From JBIKIW01 sp044361365 (GTDB lineage: Bacteria > Patescibacteriota > JACMRA01): a stretch of 26,168 bases of DNA. The notes beneath the pieces were generated by a model. It saw only the letters and a list, made by a program, of their open reading frames with translations, was not told the origin of the DNA and did not search any database. A program made the position numbers and the translations under genes. Where the stretch lies: assembly GCA_044361365.1 (NCBI GenBank), contig JBIKIW010000020.1:1-26168 (forward strand), in the 5' to 3' direction. Position 1 is the first letter of the stretch. Each line of letters begins with the position of its first letter. Positions 1 to 6,615 of the stretch are shown here, one piece after another.

Positions 1-2
1 CT

Positions 3-104
3 CAATCAAAAAAAGATTTAGAGAAATATGTATTTGACTTAGAGACAGATTTGCTCCATATTATCAAAATCTATATTAAATACCTGAAAAGTATTTCAAA
101 TTAA
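3..104 (+). CDS. C-terminal tail of an unidentified protein (partial)
   Basis: An open frame enters from the left edge and runs 33 codons to a TAA at 102-104. It reads as a charged, helical tail: a KKDLEKYVFDLETD stretch followed by LLHIIKIYIKYLKS. The uninterrupted frame in such AT-rich DNA and the amphipathic heptad-like pattern make it plausible coding sequence. It would converge on the sigma-like gene at 117-524 with a 12-base gap. The family cannot be named from so short a piece. Confidence 0.35.
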   Translation, partial: QSKKDLEKYVFDLETDLLHIIKIYIKYLKSISN

Positions 105-116
105 ATTTTAACTGGT

Positions 117-524
117 CTAGTCCCTTTTTAAAATCGATTGATCTAATTTGTCAGATAAATGATTGTTAATACAGCCTAATAATTTATCAATTTTCTGTTT
201 GTAAGTTTCAGAGATTTTTTGCTCAATTTGAAGGTCAATTTGCCAGTTTGGAAGAGAAGAGTTTTTTAAATCTAAATTTTCATCCCAGGCTACTGGCATG
301 GGCTCTAAAGATTTTAGCTTGATGTATTTAACTAAATAATTATGAGCAACTTTCCAAGTATAAGCAGGAAAATTAGTTATATTATTAGCCAAAAAAATAG
401 TGTTCAAAGTCTGAGAAGTTAATTCTTCAACTTCATATTTACTATTTACTCGCCTGTAAAAATAAGCATAAACCCTAGAATACCAATATTGCCAGTCGTC
501 TAGACTAATTGTTTTTTTAACCAT
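117..524 (-). CDS. Sigma-70 family (ECF-like) sigma factor, region 2 only, truncated
   Basis: The 135-residue product resembles region 2 of ECF sigma factors: WYSRVYAYFYRRV, then VEELTSQTLNTIF (where family members have a D/E-rich core-binding helix), then FPAYTWKVAHNYLVKYIK (the DNA-melting and -10 recognition part). It stops at LDQSILKRD, about where region 4 would start, so the -35-binding domain is missing; other frames downstream do not supply it. I chose the ATG at 524 over the upstream start at 569 because a strong promoter (TTGCAA, 17 bases, TATAAT) ends 10 bases before it and the longer start would lie inside the promoter. It may be a functional short regulator or a decayed gene. Family assignment is fairly sure, function is not. 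Confidence 0.6.
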   Translation of the reverse strand: MVKKTISLDDWQYWYSRVYAYFYRRVNSKYEVEELTSQTLNTIFLANNITNFPAYTWKVAHNYLVKYIKLKSLEPMPVAWDENLDLKNSSLPNWQIDLQIEQKISETYKQKIDKLLGCINNHLSDKLDQSILKRD

Positions 525-534
525 TGTGGGGTAT

Positions 535-563
535 ATTATAGATTTTTTTAGTTGAAATTGCAA
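535..563 (-). promoter_or_regulatory. Promoter of the sigma-like gene
   Basis: On the minus strand TTGCAA (558-563) and TATAAT (535-540) are separated by exactly 17 bases. The predicted transcription start lies about 3 bases before the ATG at 524, so the mRNA would be essentially leaderless. A short inverted repeat CACCT...AGGTG at 567-587 just upstream could be an operator, but its arms are only 5 bases. Confidence 0.6.
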
Positions 564-621
564 GCTCACCTATATAGTGTACAGGTGTGACAATATTTAA
601 CCTAAATAAATCTCTAAATCT

Positions 622-1335
622 CTAATTAGTGAAGATTTCTTGGCAAAAATAAGCGTACCAAACCAAGCTAAACCAAGCTACTCCAACACCAGTAACCGAT
701 TTAGAAAGAAAATTTTGACTGTTTGAACTATACACTTTTTGCTGCCAATTTTTTATGGCATTTTCAAGCTCAGAATTGTTTAAATTTGGATTGTAAAAAC
801 TTTTTTGAAATGGATTTTGAGTGTAGTAATCAGCTAATCTAGGATTAATAACTGCTATACAATCAGGAATTTGATCGTGTAAGTGGTGATGGTCGGTTAT
901 AATTAAATCACATTTTTGGCTAGCTTTTACAATATCAGCTTCCTCTACCGAATTAATTCCACAATCTACTGAAATAATTAGGTCGTTCGGTTTAACTAGT
1001 TCTGTCATAGCCTCAGGGTTAATTCCGTAGCCTTCAGTAAATCTGTCTGGAGCGTAGGTGCTGAGATTTTCAGGTAAAAAACCTAAATCCAAAAGTCCTT
1101 GATGCATCACCCCAGTTGCTGTAATCGCATCGGTGTCGTAATCGCTATAAATACACACTTTTTCGTTGTTAATTTTAGCTTGAAAAACTCTGGCACAAAA
1201 GTTTTCAATATCAAACAAATAGGGAAGTTTTTGGGAGTATTCTTCAAGGGATAATTGAGTGAAAAATTTATTGTAAGTTTGAGTAGATTCAGGCTTCGGG
1301 AATCTTTGAACGTATTCTTGAAGGGTAGGGTGCAT
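622..1335 (-). CDS. recJ: RecJ-type DHH phosphoesterase, C-terminally truncated
   Basis: The product is the N-terminal half of RecJ, the 5'-3' single-strand DNA exonuclease of recombination and mismatch repair. Visible metal-binding motifs, numbered from the ATG at 1335: DYDTD (D65, D67, D69; the usual following Gly is Ala), VDCGI (D124) and the signature TDHH (D148, H149, H150), followed by INPR. The protein ends at about 237 residues just after TGVGVAWF, whereas RecJ is normally 500 or more; the second core domain, DHHA1 and the OB-fold are absent. The sequence past the stop (570-621) is not RecJ in any frame, so this is a real truncation. A TTG at 1371 would add 12 residues. It lies 56 bases after the YhcG-type gene. 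It could be a pseudogene or a minimal DHH hydrolase; activity on DNA is doubtful without the clamp domains. Confidence 0.7.
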   Translation of the reverse strand: MHPTLQEYVQRFPKPESTQTYNKFFTQLSLEEYSQKLPYLFDIENFCARVFQAKINNEKVCIYSDYDTDAITATGVMHQGLLDLGFLPENLSTYAPDRFTEGYGINPEAMTELVKPNDLIISVDCGINSVEEADIVKASQKCDLIITDHHHLHDQIPDCIAVINPRLADYYTQNPFQKSFYNPNLNNSELENAIKNWQQKVYSSNSQNFLSKSVTGVGVAWFSLVWYAYFCQEIFTN

Positions 1336-1391
1336 AGTGTTTACCAAATTTAGTTTTAGTTTTTTTGGCAAATGGTGTGGGGTGAAAATGG

Positions 1392-2387
1392 TTATAAATT
1401 TTTATCTTCGATTTGCTTTTTCAACTCTTCTTTGTTTGGCAGATATAGTTGATATTTACTAGCAAAAATTTGGCTGTTTTCTGGCAAGGTAATTTCCACC
1501 ATACTATCTTTTTTATCTTTACAAAGCACAATTCCAACCGTCGGATTTTCCTCATCTGTCTTCACAAATCTGTCGTAATAATTTACATACATCTGCATTT
1601 GCTCTAAATCCTGATGTTTGAGTTTTCCAATTTTCAAATCCACCAGCACAAAGCATTTCAGAAGGCGGTTATAAAAAACCAAATCTACAAAAAAGTGTTC
1701 TTCTTCAAAAGTAAATCGCTGTTGTCTGCCTACAAATGCAAAGCCTTTACCGATTTCTAGTAAAAAATGCTCAATTTTGCTTATGATTGCTTTTTCCAAC
1801 TCACTTTCTGAGTACTCTGGTTTTTCTTCCAAACCCAAAAACTCTAAAATAAGCGGGTCTTTGACTATGTCCGCAGAATTTTCTGGCTCGTGATATGTTT
1901 CCATGCTCTCCTCCAAAACCTTATTTTTATCTCTACTAAGAGCTACTCTTTCAAACAAACCTGAATCGATTTGCCTTTGGAATTGACGAATAGACCAATT
2001 ACCTAAACTGATTTCTTTTTCATAAAAAACTCGCTCAACCTCTTCCATTCTCATCAAAATAAGGTAATGCGACCATGAAAGATTGAAGTTTGGAGATTTA
2101 GCAGACACTGTCTGTTGTTTTTGATAGGTTACAAAGAAATTTTTCATCTGCTGTAAATTCGTAACAGAAAAACCCTTGCCGTATTCTTTGGTAAGCTCCG
2201 CACTTAAATTTTTCAAGATTTCCTTGCCGTATTCTGCTCTATTTTCACCATTTTGCTCATCTTCTACGATCATCTTTCCTATTTCAAAATAGGTCTTGAC
2301 CATTGTAAGATTTACAGTCTGAACAACTTGTTTTCTAGCCTGGTCTAGGAGGTTTTTGATGGTGGTGAGGAGTTGGGGTTGAGGCAT
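1392..2387 (-). CDS. YhcG-type PDDEXK nuclease (DUF1016)
   Basis: The 331-residue length and two-part layout match the YhcG/DUF1016 family. The N-terminal half carries the family pattern FEIGKMIVEDEQ, YGKEIL, LSAELTKEYGKGFS and later LSWSHYLILMR (helical, DNA-binding-like). The C-terminal half holds the PDDEXK core: FVGRQQRF, then FFVDLVFYNRLL (catalytic Asp) and VLVDLKIGKL (Asp-x-Lys), then DLEQMQMYVNYY. Proteins of this family occur near restriction-modification and other defence genes; the molecular target is not established here. The start codon follows the Shedu stop by 3 bases, so the two are co-transcribed and probably translationally coupled, which suggests joint use in defence or a shared mobile origin. 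Confidence 0.88.
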   Translation of the reverse strand: MPQPQLLTTIKNLLDQARKQVVQTVNLTMVKTYFEIGKMIVEDEQNGENRAEYGKEILKNLSAELTKEYGKGFSVTNLQQMKNFFVTYQKQQTVSAKSPNFNLSWSHYLILMRMEEVERVFYEKEISLGNWSIRQFQRQIDSGLFERVALSRDKNKVLEESMETYHEPENSADIVKDPLILEFLGLEEKPEYSESELEKAIISKIEHFLLEIGKGFAFVGRQQRFTFEEEHFFVDLVFYNRLLKCFVLVDLKIGKLKHQDLEQMQMYVNYYDRFVKTDEENPTVGIVLCKDKKDSMVEITLPENSQIFASKYQLYLPNKEELKKQIEDKNL

Positions 2388-2390
2388 AGG

Positions 2391-3569
2391 TTAAGGATTA
2401 GTTAAAATATTTGTATTTATAAATTGATTCCCTCTATCTAATAAATCTTTGTAGGTTATAACTTCAATATTGTGTAAATAATAGTTTAGTTTTCTTAACG
2501 CTTCTTTTTTAGGATCATTCCAATTTTCGCTATTACCAATAAGAATAAAGGCACGAGGTTTTAAAAATAAAACTTTTTGTTGAGTTTCATTTTGCACTTT
2601 GTTTTCATTTTCAAATCTTAACCTATCAATCTCTATTAAATAATTTACGACTTGCCCAATTGCACCATTTGTTTCTGATGTCCATTTCCAAGAACCTTTG
2701 TGGCTTAAATCTTCAGCTAAAACTTCATCTTTTGGAAGCTTAATTTCTAAAATATCAACAAAGCCATCAATTGTTGGATATAAAAAATCTGGCATTATCC
2801 CTGATAAATTTATTTTTGCTTTTTCTATAGGGCTTTTGTAATTTACACCAAAAAGCCAATTATTTTTTGAAATCCAATTTTGCCACGAGTCATCTCCTTT
2901 TGTTTCTGAATAATATTTTTTTAGTCTTTCCTGAAATTCGTTTAATACTTTTTTTCTTTCAACTTGGATTCTTGCATAAGATAGCTTTGTTGCTAAATCT
3001 GGATTAGATTTCGACAAATCATTCCAAAACTCGTCACTATAACCGTTGCTGATAATTTTTTTGATAACTTCAGCTTTATTTTTAGTAGTTATTATAATTT
3101 TTTCTGGGTCGACTATAGCATATTTATTATCAAAATCTCCTGTATCAATAAGGTCTTTAAATGATTTTAAAAAACTAATAAGCTTCCAAAACTCATTTTT
3201 ACCATCATCAGAGCTTGAAAAGCTAATTGTAATAATATCACTCTTAGTTTCTTTAACTTCGTCTGTCTTTTTGATTATTTTTTTAAATGTTAGTCGAGGT
3301 ATAAATTTGGTGCTTCCAACTTCTTCAGTCCAAAAACTAATTTCACAAATCGTTTTAACCCTAATTTTATCTGACAAAATAAATTTATCATAAATATTAT
3401 GTTTGTTATTTCTTTCAGAGATGAAACACTGGGTTCCGTCATTAGAACGATTTATTTCTAGCTCGTCTAAATTGCGAGTCATTAAGTTAAATTCTTGTAC
3501 TGAAAGATTATAAGTGGGTATTATTGGTGGCATATATTTGGGATCAAATGGTGAAATAGACATAGACAT
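2391..3569 (-). CDS. sduA: Shedu-type anti-phage nuclease SduA (DUF4263)
   Basis: The 392-residue protein has a variable N-terminal half (sensor-like, residues about 1-200) and a C-terminal DUF4263 nuclease domain. The domain opens with SWQNWISKNNWLFG, the typical helix with a W-x-F/W-G end, followed by MPDFLYPTIDGFVDILEIKLP, here in two parts: PDFL and EIKLP supply the D...ExK catalytic core. It continues with AIGQVVNYL and RAFILIGN. Shedu is a known single-gene phage defence system whose nuclease acts on phage DNA. Of the possible starts I prefer ATG 3569 (ATG 3563 is two codons in): the longer frame begins with TTG at 3611 inside the promoter, and a -10 box ends 13 bases before 3569. The first gene of a Shedu-YhcG-RecJ minus-strand unit. 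Confidence 0.82.
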   Translation of the reverse strand: MSMSISPFDPKYMPPIIPTYNLSVQEFNLMTRNLDELEINRSNDGTQCFISERNNKHNIYDKFILSDKIRVKTICEISFWTEEVGSTKFIPRLTFKKIIKKTDEVKETKSDIITISFSSSDDGKNEFWKLISFLKSFKDLIDTGDFDNKYAIVDPEKIIITTKNKAEVIKKIISNGYSDEFWNDLSKSNPDLATKLSYARIQVERKKVLNEFQERLKKYYSETKGDDSWQNWISKNNWLFGVNYKSPIEKAKINLSGIMPDFLYPTIDGFVDILEIKLPKDEVLAEDLSHKGSWKWTSETNGAIGQVVNYLIEIDRLRFENENKVQNETQQKVLFLKPRAFILIGNSENWNDPKKEALRKLNYYLHNIEVITYKDLLDRGNQFINTNILTNP

Positions 3570-3576
3570 TTTAATT

Positions 3577-3735
3577 TTACAACTTATAAAGCCCCCGAAC
3601 CAAACCTTCAATCTCGCCGTCCACCTTTTCCACCTGCCGCCCCAACTTCAAAACCCTGCTTGTATCCATTTCAAATGAGCTGGTATTACCCGCAAAGGCT
3701 TGGCTTTGTTTTAAAGTGGTATCTTGAAAAGGCGT
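3577..3735 (-). pseudogene. Remnant C-terminus, probably of a type IIG/Eco57I-like methyltransferase
   Basis: A 52-codon open frame ends at a TAA at 3577-3579 and has no start. Its last part, LKLGRQVEKVDGEIEGLVRG followed by LYKL, resembles the usual end of large adenine-specific methyltransferase/type IIG enzymes (L..QI...D..ID.LVYELYGL). Nothing upstream continues the gene, so only the tail remains, probably cut when neighbouring DNA was replaced. Its stop codon overlaps the leader of the Shedu gene, and its codons now contain the Shedu promoter. The family call rests on a short pattern and could be wrong. Confidence 0.45.
3583..3611 (-). promoter_or_regulatory. Promoter of the Shedu-YhcG unit
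   Basis: TTGAAG (3606-3611) and TATAAG (3583-3588) on the minus strand are 17 bases apart. The ATG at 3569 lies 13 bases after the -10 box, giving a leader of about 6 bases. The promoter lies within the remnant methyltransferase tail. Confidence 0.5.
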
Positions 3736-3850
3736 TTATTGATTAGTGGAATAACTAGCTCTTAGCAACAGGGTTATTTTTGAAAATATGATTTATAGCA
3801 ACTTGGCTTGGTATTTTGCTAAAAAAGTTGAAGCAGTTTTGAGGTTGTTC

Positions 3851-3879
3851 TTGACAAATTCCTAAAATCAGGAACTTAT
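3851..3879 (+). promoter_or_regulatory. Promoter of the first tRNA-Leu
   Basis: TTGACA at 3851-3856 followed after 17 bases by ACTTAT at 3874-3879; the tRNA begins 9 bases later. The same arrangement (TTGACAAATT, 13 bases, ACTTAA) precedes the second tRNA, which supports it. The spacer contains an inverted repeat TTCCT...AGGAA. Confidence 0.55.
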
Positions 3880-3888
3880 TTGAAGGTT

Positions 3889-3973
3889 GCCTGGGTGGCG
3901 GAATTGGTAGACGTGCTAGCCTTAGGAGCTAGTGTCGAAAGGCGTCAGGGTTCGAGTCCCTGCTCAGGCACCA
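3889..3973 (+). tRNA. tRNA-Leu (anticodon UAG)
   Basis: Class II tRNA with long variable arm. The acceptor arms GCCTGGG and CTCAGGC pair with one G-U. The anticodon stem CTAGC/GCTAG encloses the loop CTTAGGA, with TAG at 3923-3925. GGTTCGAGTCC forms the T arm. The 3' CCA is encoded (3971-3973). The D arm has the Leu-type GGCGGAATTGGTAGACG. It reads CUA and other CUN codons. Confidence 0.97.
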
Positions 3974-4011
3974 TTTTAAATTTTTCCTCGATCTTTTAGA
4001 ATAACCAAAAA

Positions 4012-4040
4012 TTGACAAATTATAGATATTTTTGACTTAA
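4012..4040 (+). promoter_or_regulatory. Promoter of the second tRNA-Leu
   Basis: TTGACA at 4012-4017 and ACTTAA at 4035-4040 with 17 bases between, in the same TTGACAAATT-13-ACTTA context as upstream of the first tRNA. The tRNA begins 16 bases after the -10 box. The presence of a second promoter suggests the first tRNA is not merely the head of one transcript. Confidence 0.5.
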
Positions 4041-4056
4041 TTGAATTCTATCTAAA

Positions 4057-4143
4057 GCGGTCGTGGCGGAACGGTAGACGCACTACCTTGAGGTGGTAGC
4101 GAGTATTACACTTGTGGAGGTTCAACTCCTCTCGACCGCACCA
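4057..4143 (+). tRNA. tRNA-Leu (anticodon GAG)
   Basis: Perfect 7-base acceptor stem GCGGTCG/CGACCGC. The anticodon stem CTACC/GGTAG encloses TTGAGGT with GAG at 4090-4092. A long variable arm and a GGTTCAACTCC T arm are present, and CCA is encoded at 4141-4143. It reads CUC and CUU. Confidence 0.97.
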
Positions 4144-4163
4144 AAAAAACAAAAAACATTTAT

Positions 4164-4250
4164 GCCACTGTGGCGGAATTGGTAGACGCACGGGACTCAA
4201 AATCCCGCGATAGCAATATTATGAGAGTTCAAGTCTCTCCGGTGGCACCA
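4164..4250 (+). tRNA. tRNA-Leu (anticodon CAA)
   Basis: Acceptor GCCACTG pairs with CGGTGGC (one T-G). The anticodon stem CGGGA/TCCCG encloses CTCAAAA with CAA at 4198-4200. The variable arm is long, and AGTTCAAGTCT is the T arm. CCA is encoded at 4248-4250. It follows the previous tRNA by 20 bases, probably in the same transcript. It reads UUG. Confidence 0.97.
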
Positions 4251-4309
4251 CAAAAAAACAGTTGATAAAAAATAAATAGAATTTAACTTAACTAAAGCCA
4301 AAGAATTTT

Positions 4310-4337
4310 CTCCTTTTAAATAAGGAGGATTTTTTTT
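4310..4337 (+). terminator. Rho-independent terminator of the tRNA cluster
   Basis: A six-base stem CTCCTT (4310-4315) and AAGGAG (4322-4327) closes a 6-base loop and is followed by GA and a run of eight T (4330-4337). It lies 60 bases after the last tRNA and 41 bases before the end of the convergent GtrA gene. Confidence 0.8.
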
Positions 4338-4377
4338 GTTTAAATTTATAGCTGTAGCCGAGAATATCTACAGAAAA

Positions 4378-4839
4378 TTAGGCAAAAACCCACAGTCTCA
4401 TTCCGAAATAATTAATCACTAGAGTGACAGCTACAGTGCAAAGTTTTGCTAAAAGTGGCCAGTGATCTTGAAGTAGTTTATATGGTTTGATTTTCTCCAA
4501 AATAAATTTGTTGGTGGTTAGAAATTCGATCGTCCAAACTGAAGCCAAAAGCCCTGCTGTAGTAACCACTCCAAATTTGAAATACAACCACAGACTGTCT
4601 GGTTGAGTGTTTCCAAAGGCGTATTCTTTGTTGGAAAAATAGCTAATTACAGCTGACACAACAAATGACAAAGCTTGAGCTAAAGCGTATCGGTTTAATC
4701 CAAATTTTTTGCTAAGTTTAACCCACCAACTATCTTCTTGAAACACCCAAACTAAAATCCTCCAGAGTATTAAGTCTATAATAGTTCTAATCACCGCCAG
4801 TACAAAAAAGATCACAAAAGATCGGATTTCTGAGTTCAT
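4378..4839 (-). CDS. GtrA family membrane protein
   Basis: The 153-residue protein has four predicted membrane helices, at about residues 8-30, 53-72, 88-108 and 128-150, the standard GtrA layout. Family features visible are FVIFFVLAVIRTIIDLILW at the start, ALAQALSFVVSAVISYFSNK (helix 2, with the family's N-K-x-x-F/A-F motif as SNKEYAFG) and a C-terminal INYFGMRLWVF that matches the usual N-(F/Y)-x-x-x-R-x-W-V-F ending. GtrA proteins are thought to help move lipid-linked sugars across the membrane for surface polysaccharide or teichoic acid decoration. It follows the peptidase gene by 39 bases on the same strand, so both probably act on the cell envelope. No Shine-Dalgarno is visible before the ATG. 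Confidence 0.88.
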   Translation of the reverse strand: MNSEIRSFVIFFVLAVIRTIIDLILWRILVWVFQEDSWWVKLSKKFGLNRYALAQALSFVVSAVISYFSNKEYAFGNTQPDSLWLYFKFGVVTTAGLLASVWTIEFLTTNKFILEKIKPYKLLQDHWPLLAKLCTVAVTLVINYFGMRLWVFA

Positions 4840-4878
4840 TTTGGAACTTAAAAGTAAGTTTTGGTTTGAGTCAAAAGC

Positions 4879-6316
4879 CTATTTCTTAGAAATTTTCCTA
4901 AAAGCAATCCAACCTAGTGCTGAAACTGGCGGAAAAAATACCAAAGCCATAGCGATTTGTCCCCAATTATTATTTTGATTATTTGAAGAAGAAGTTTTGT
5001 TTGCTGTTGTAGAAGAGATGCTTGTTGCAGTGCTTTGTGTTGATGAGTTTGAGCTTACAAAACTAGAGCTAGCAGAAGAATTTATAGAGCTATTTTGGAT
5101 CGAATTTGAGCTAGAAGTTTGTGAGTCAATTTCAAATTTTAGGTTAGAAAAATCTTGTTTGTTGTTGGGTTCTGAAACAGCTTGAGGTTTTGAGGAAACA
5201 AGGCTTTGAGAAGATTGAGTTTGAGTAGTTGAGTTGTTAGAACTACTACTATTTTCTGAATTATCATCTGTAGAGTGAGGTGAAACTTTTCGGTTTTTAA
5301 TGAATCCCTGTGTGGAGTACAGTGAGTTCCATTGTATGCTTAAAGTCGGGTCAAAAACCACACCATCAATTTGAAAATCTCTAGCTGGAAAACCAAGGTG
5401 AAGGTGAGTATTGTAGCTATATAAATTGCAACCTGGATACCCACTATTTCCACCTTCTTTTAGTATGCCCAAATATTGACCTTGAGCTACATTTTGATAG
5501 CCAACTGCAAGCATGTCTTTACGAATGTGATAGTACCTAAGAGTTTCTCCATAATCTATGCCATCAGCGACAGTTCGGATATGCACACCAGCTTGGTTGC
5601 GTGAATTGTCGGTCGTACAAATCCATTCCACAACTCCTGGACTGCTAGCTAAAATTTGTAGGCTTGCGTTGGCTGGAGGTAAAAAATCCAAGGCCCAACC
5701 AACATGATCTAGGTGCCAACCCCACGGAGCGTTGTTGTAAGTAATTTCAGTTCTCCAAGCTTCTCCAGCTGGCCAAGGAAATTTGTAATCTCGGTACTTA
5801 TTTGTACTTGCTGCGTTGCTAGAAACTTTTTTTACATTTTCTAAAGACTTTTTTTCTTCAGTTTTTAAGTTATTATTAGAACTAATTTTTGAAGAAGAAA
5901 GCTCGGAATCCAAGACACCTTGCCAACCACCTGGGCTTTTTAAAAATGCGATATTAAAATAGATTATTGGTCTTGCAACTTTTGGTTGACCTGTAGATTT
6001 TTCAGCGTCGATAAGTTCGTCGGGAGTAACGTTACTAAGAGAAATTATCAAGGAATTTTGGGAAAGTTCGGCGTGAGTTACTTCAAATTTTCTATCATTT
6101 AGATTCTCTCCGATGATCTTTTTTGATCAGCATATTTTTTAGCTCCAACTCTAAGCCACTTTGGATGATTTGTTTGCTTGTCGTATTCATGTATTCAAGC
6201 TGAATCTGCTCGGGAATAATTTGATTCGCTTCAGTTTTTAGAGGTTGTAGGGTAAAACTAAAAATCGATAAAGCAATTAATGTGAAAGTTGTTATAATTT
6301 GTAATCTGTTAAGCAT
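4879..6316 (-). CDS. Membrane-anchored M23 (LytM-type) peptidase, frame broken by one base
   Basis: Two frames together make one protein of about 478 residues. The first (ATG 6316) gives a signal peptide, MLNRLQIITTFTLIALSIF, and ends early at 6095; the second begins without ATG. Dropping one A from the A6 run (minus strand, 6119-6124) joins them smoothly as MLIKK-IIGENLNDRKF. The mature part has the M23 zinc-peptidase motifs H-V-G-W-A-L-D (His about 204, Asp about 210), YYH, and THLH (about 303-306). M23 enzymes cut peptidoglycan cross-bridges. After residue about 345 comes a roughly 100-residue Ser/Asn/Thr-rich stalk, then one membrane helix (IAMALVFFPPVSALGWIAF) and a basic RKISKK end, so it is held by its C-terminus outside the cell. 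The break may be a sequencing error or a real mutation. Confidence 0.8.
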
Positions 6317-6480
6317 AAAAGTCTGTATAATAAAATAGTCTCTAAGGATAACATTGTGTGACAAAAAGCAAAATTGTACTAATTTGAGACAATATTGAAA
6401 GTAAATTACTAAAAAATTAAAAAGACAAGCGGATTTTCAAAATCAAAACAAACAAGACACTGAAATAAATTACACTCCCA

Positions 6481-6533
6481 AGTCTAAACCACAATCTACT
6501 AGTCTAAGCTAATACTAAGTCTAACAAGTCTAA
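6481..6533 (+). repeat. Four copies of AGTCTAA in the M23-ilvC intergenic region
   Basis: The 299-base divergent spacer (6317-6615) is otherwise AT-rich and gene-free. AGTCTAA occurs at 6481, 6501, 6518 and 6527, all in one orientation and just upstream of the ilvC promoter. Three of the four are preceded by A. This could be a regulator binding array or a decayed simple repeat. Confidence 0.5.
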
Positions 6534-6576
6534 ATTGATCTATTTAATTTGACTCAAATCAAAGTTGACTACTACT

Positions 6577-6605
6577 TTGACAAATATATCCCGTTTATTA
6601 CTATT
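6577..6605 (+). promoter_or_regulatory. Promoter of ilvC-pgi
   Basis: TTGACA at 6577-6582 and ACTATT at 6600-6605 are 17 bases apart (TACTAT at 6599 with 16 is an alternative). The ATG at 6616 follows 10 bases after the -10 box, so the leader would be only a few bases. The box resembles the ACTTAT/ACTTAA boxes of the tRNA promoters. Confidence 0.5.
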
Positions 6606-6615
6606 TAAATTTATT

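Noticed and set aside
570..621. Remaining part of recJ after a frameshift
   Set aside because: All three minus-strand frames contain early stops and no RecJ motifs; the interval is short-repeat, AT-rich spacer.
3046..3393. Plus-strand hydrophobic frame of 115 codons
   Set aside because: Antisense shadow of the Shedu gene; lysine/asparagine codons read backwards give leucine/phenylalanine-rich peptides that only look like membrane protein.
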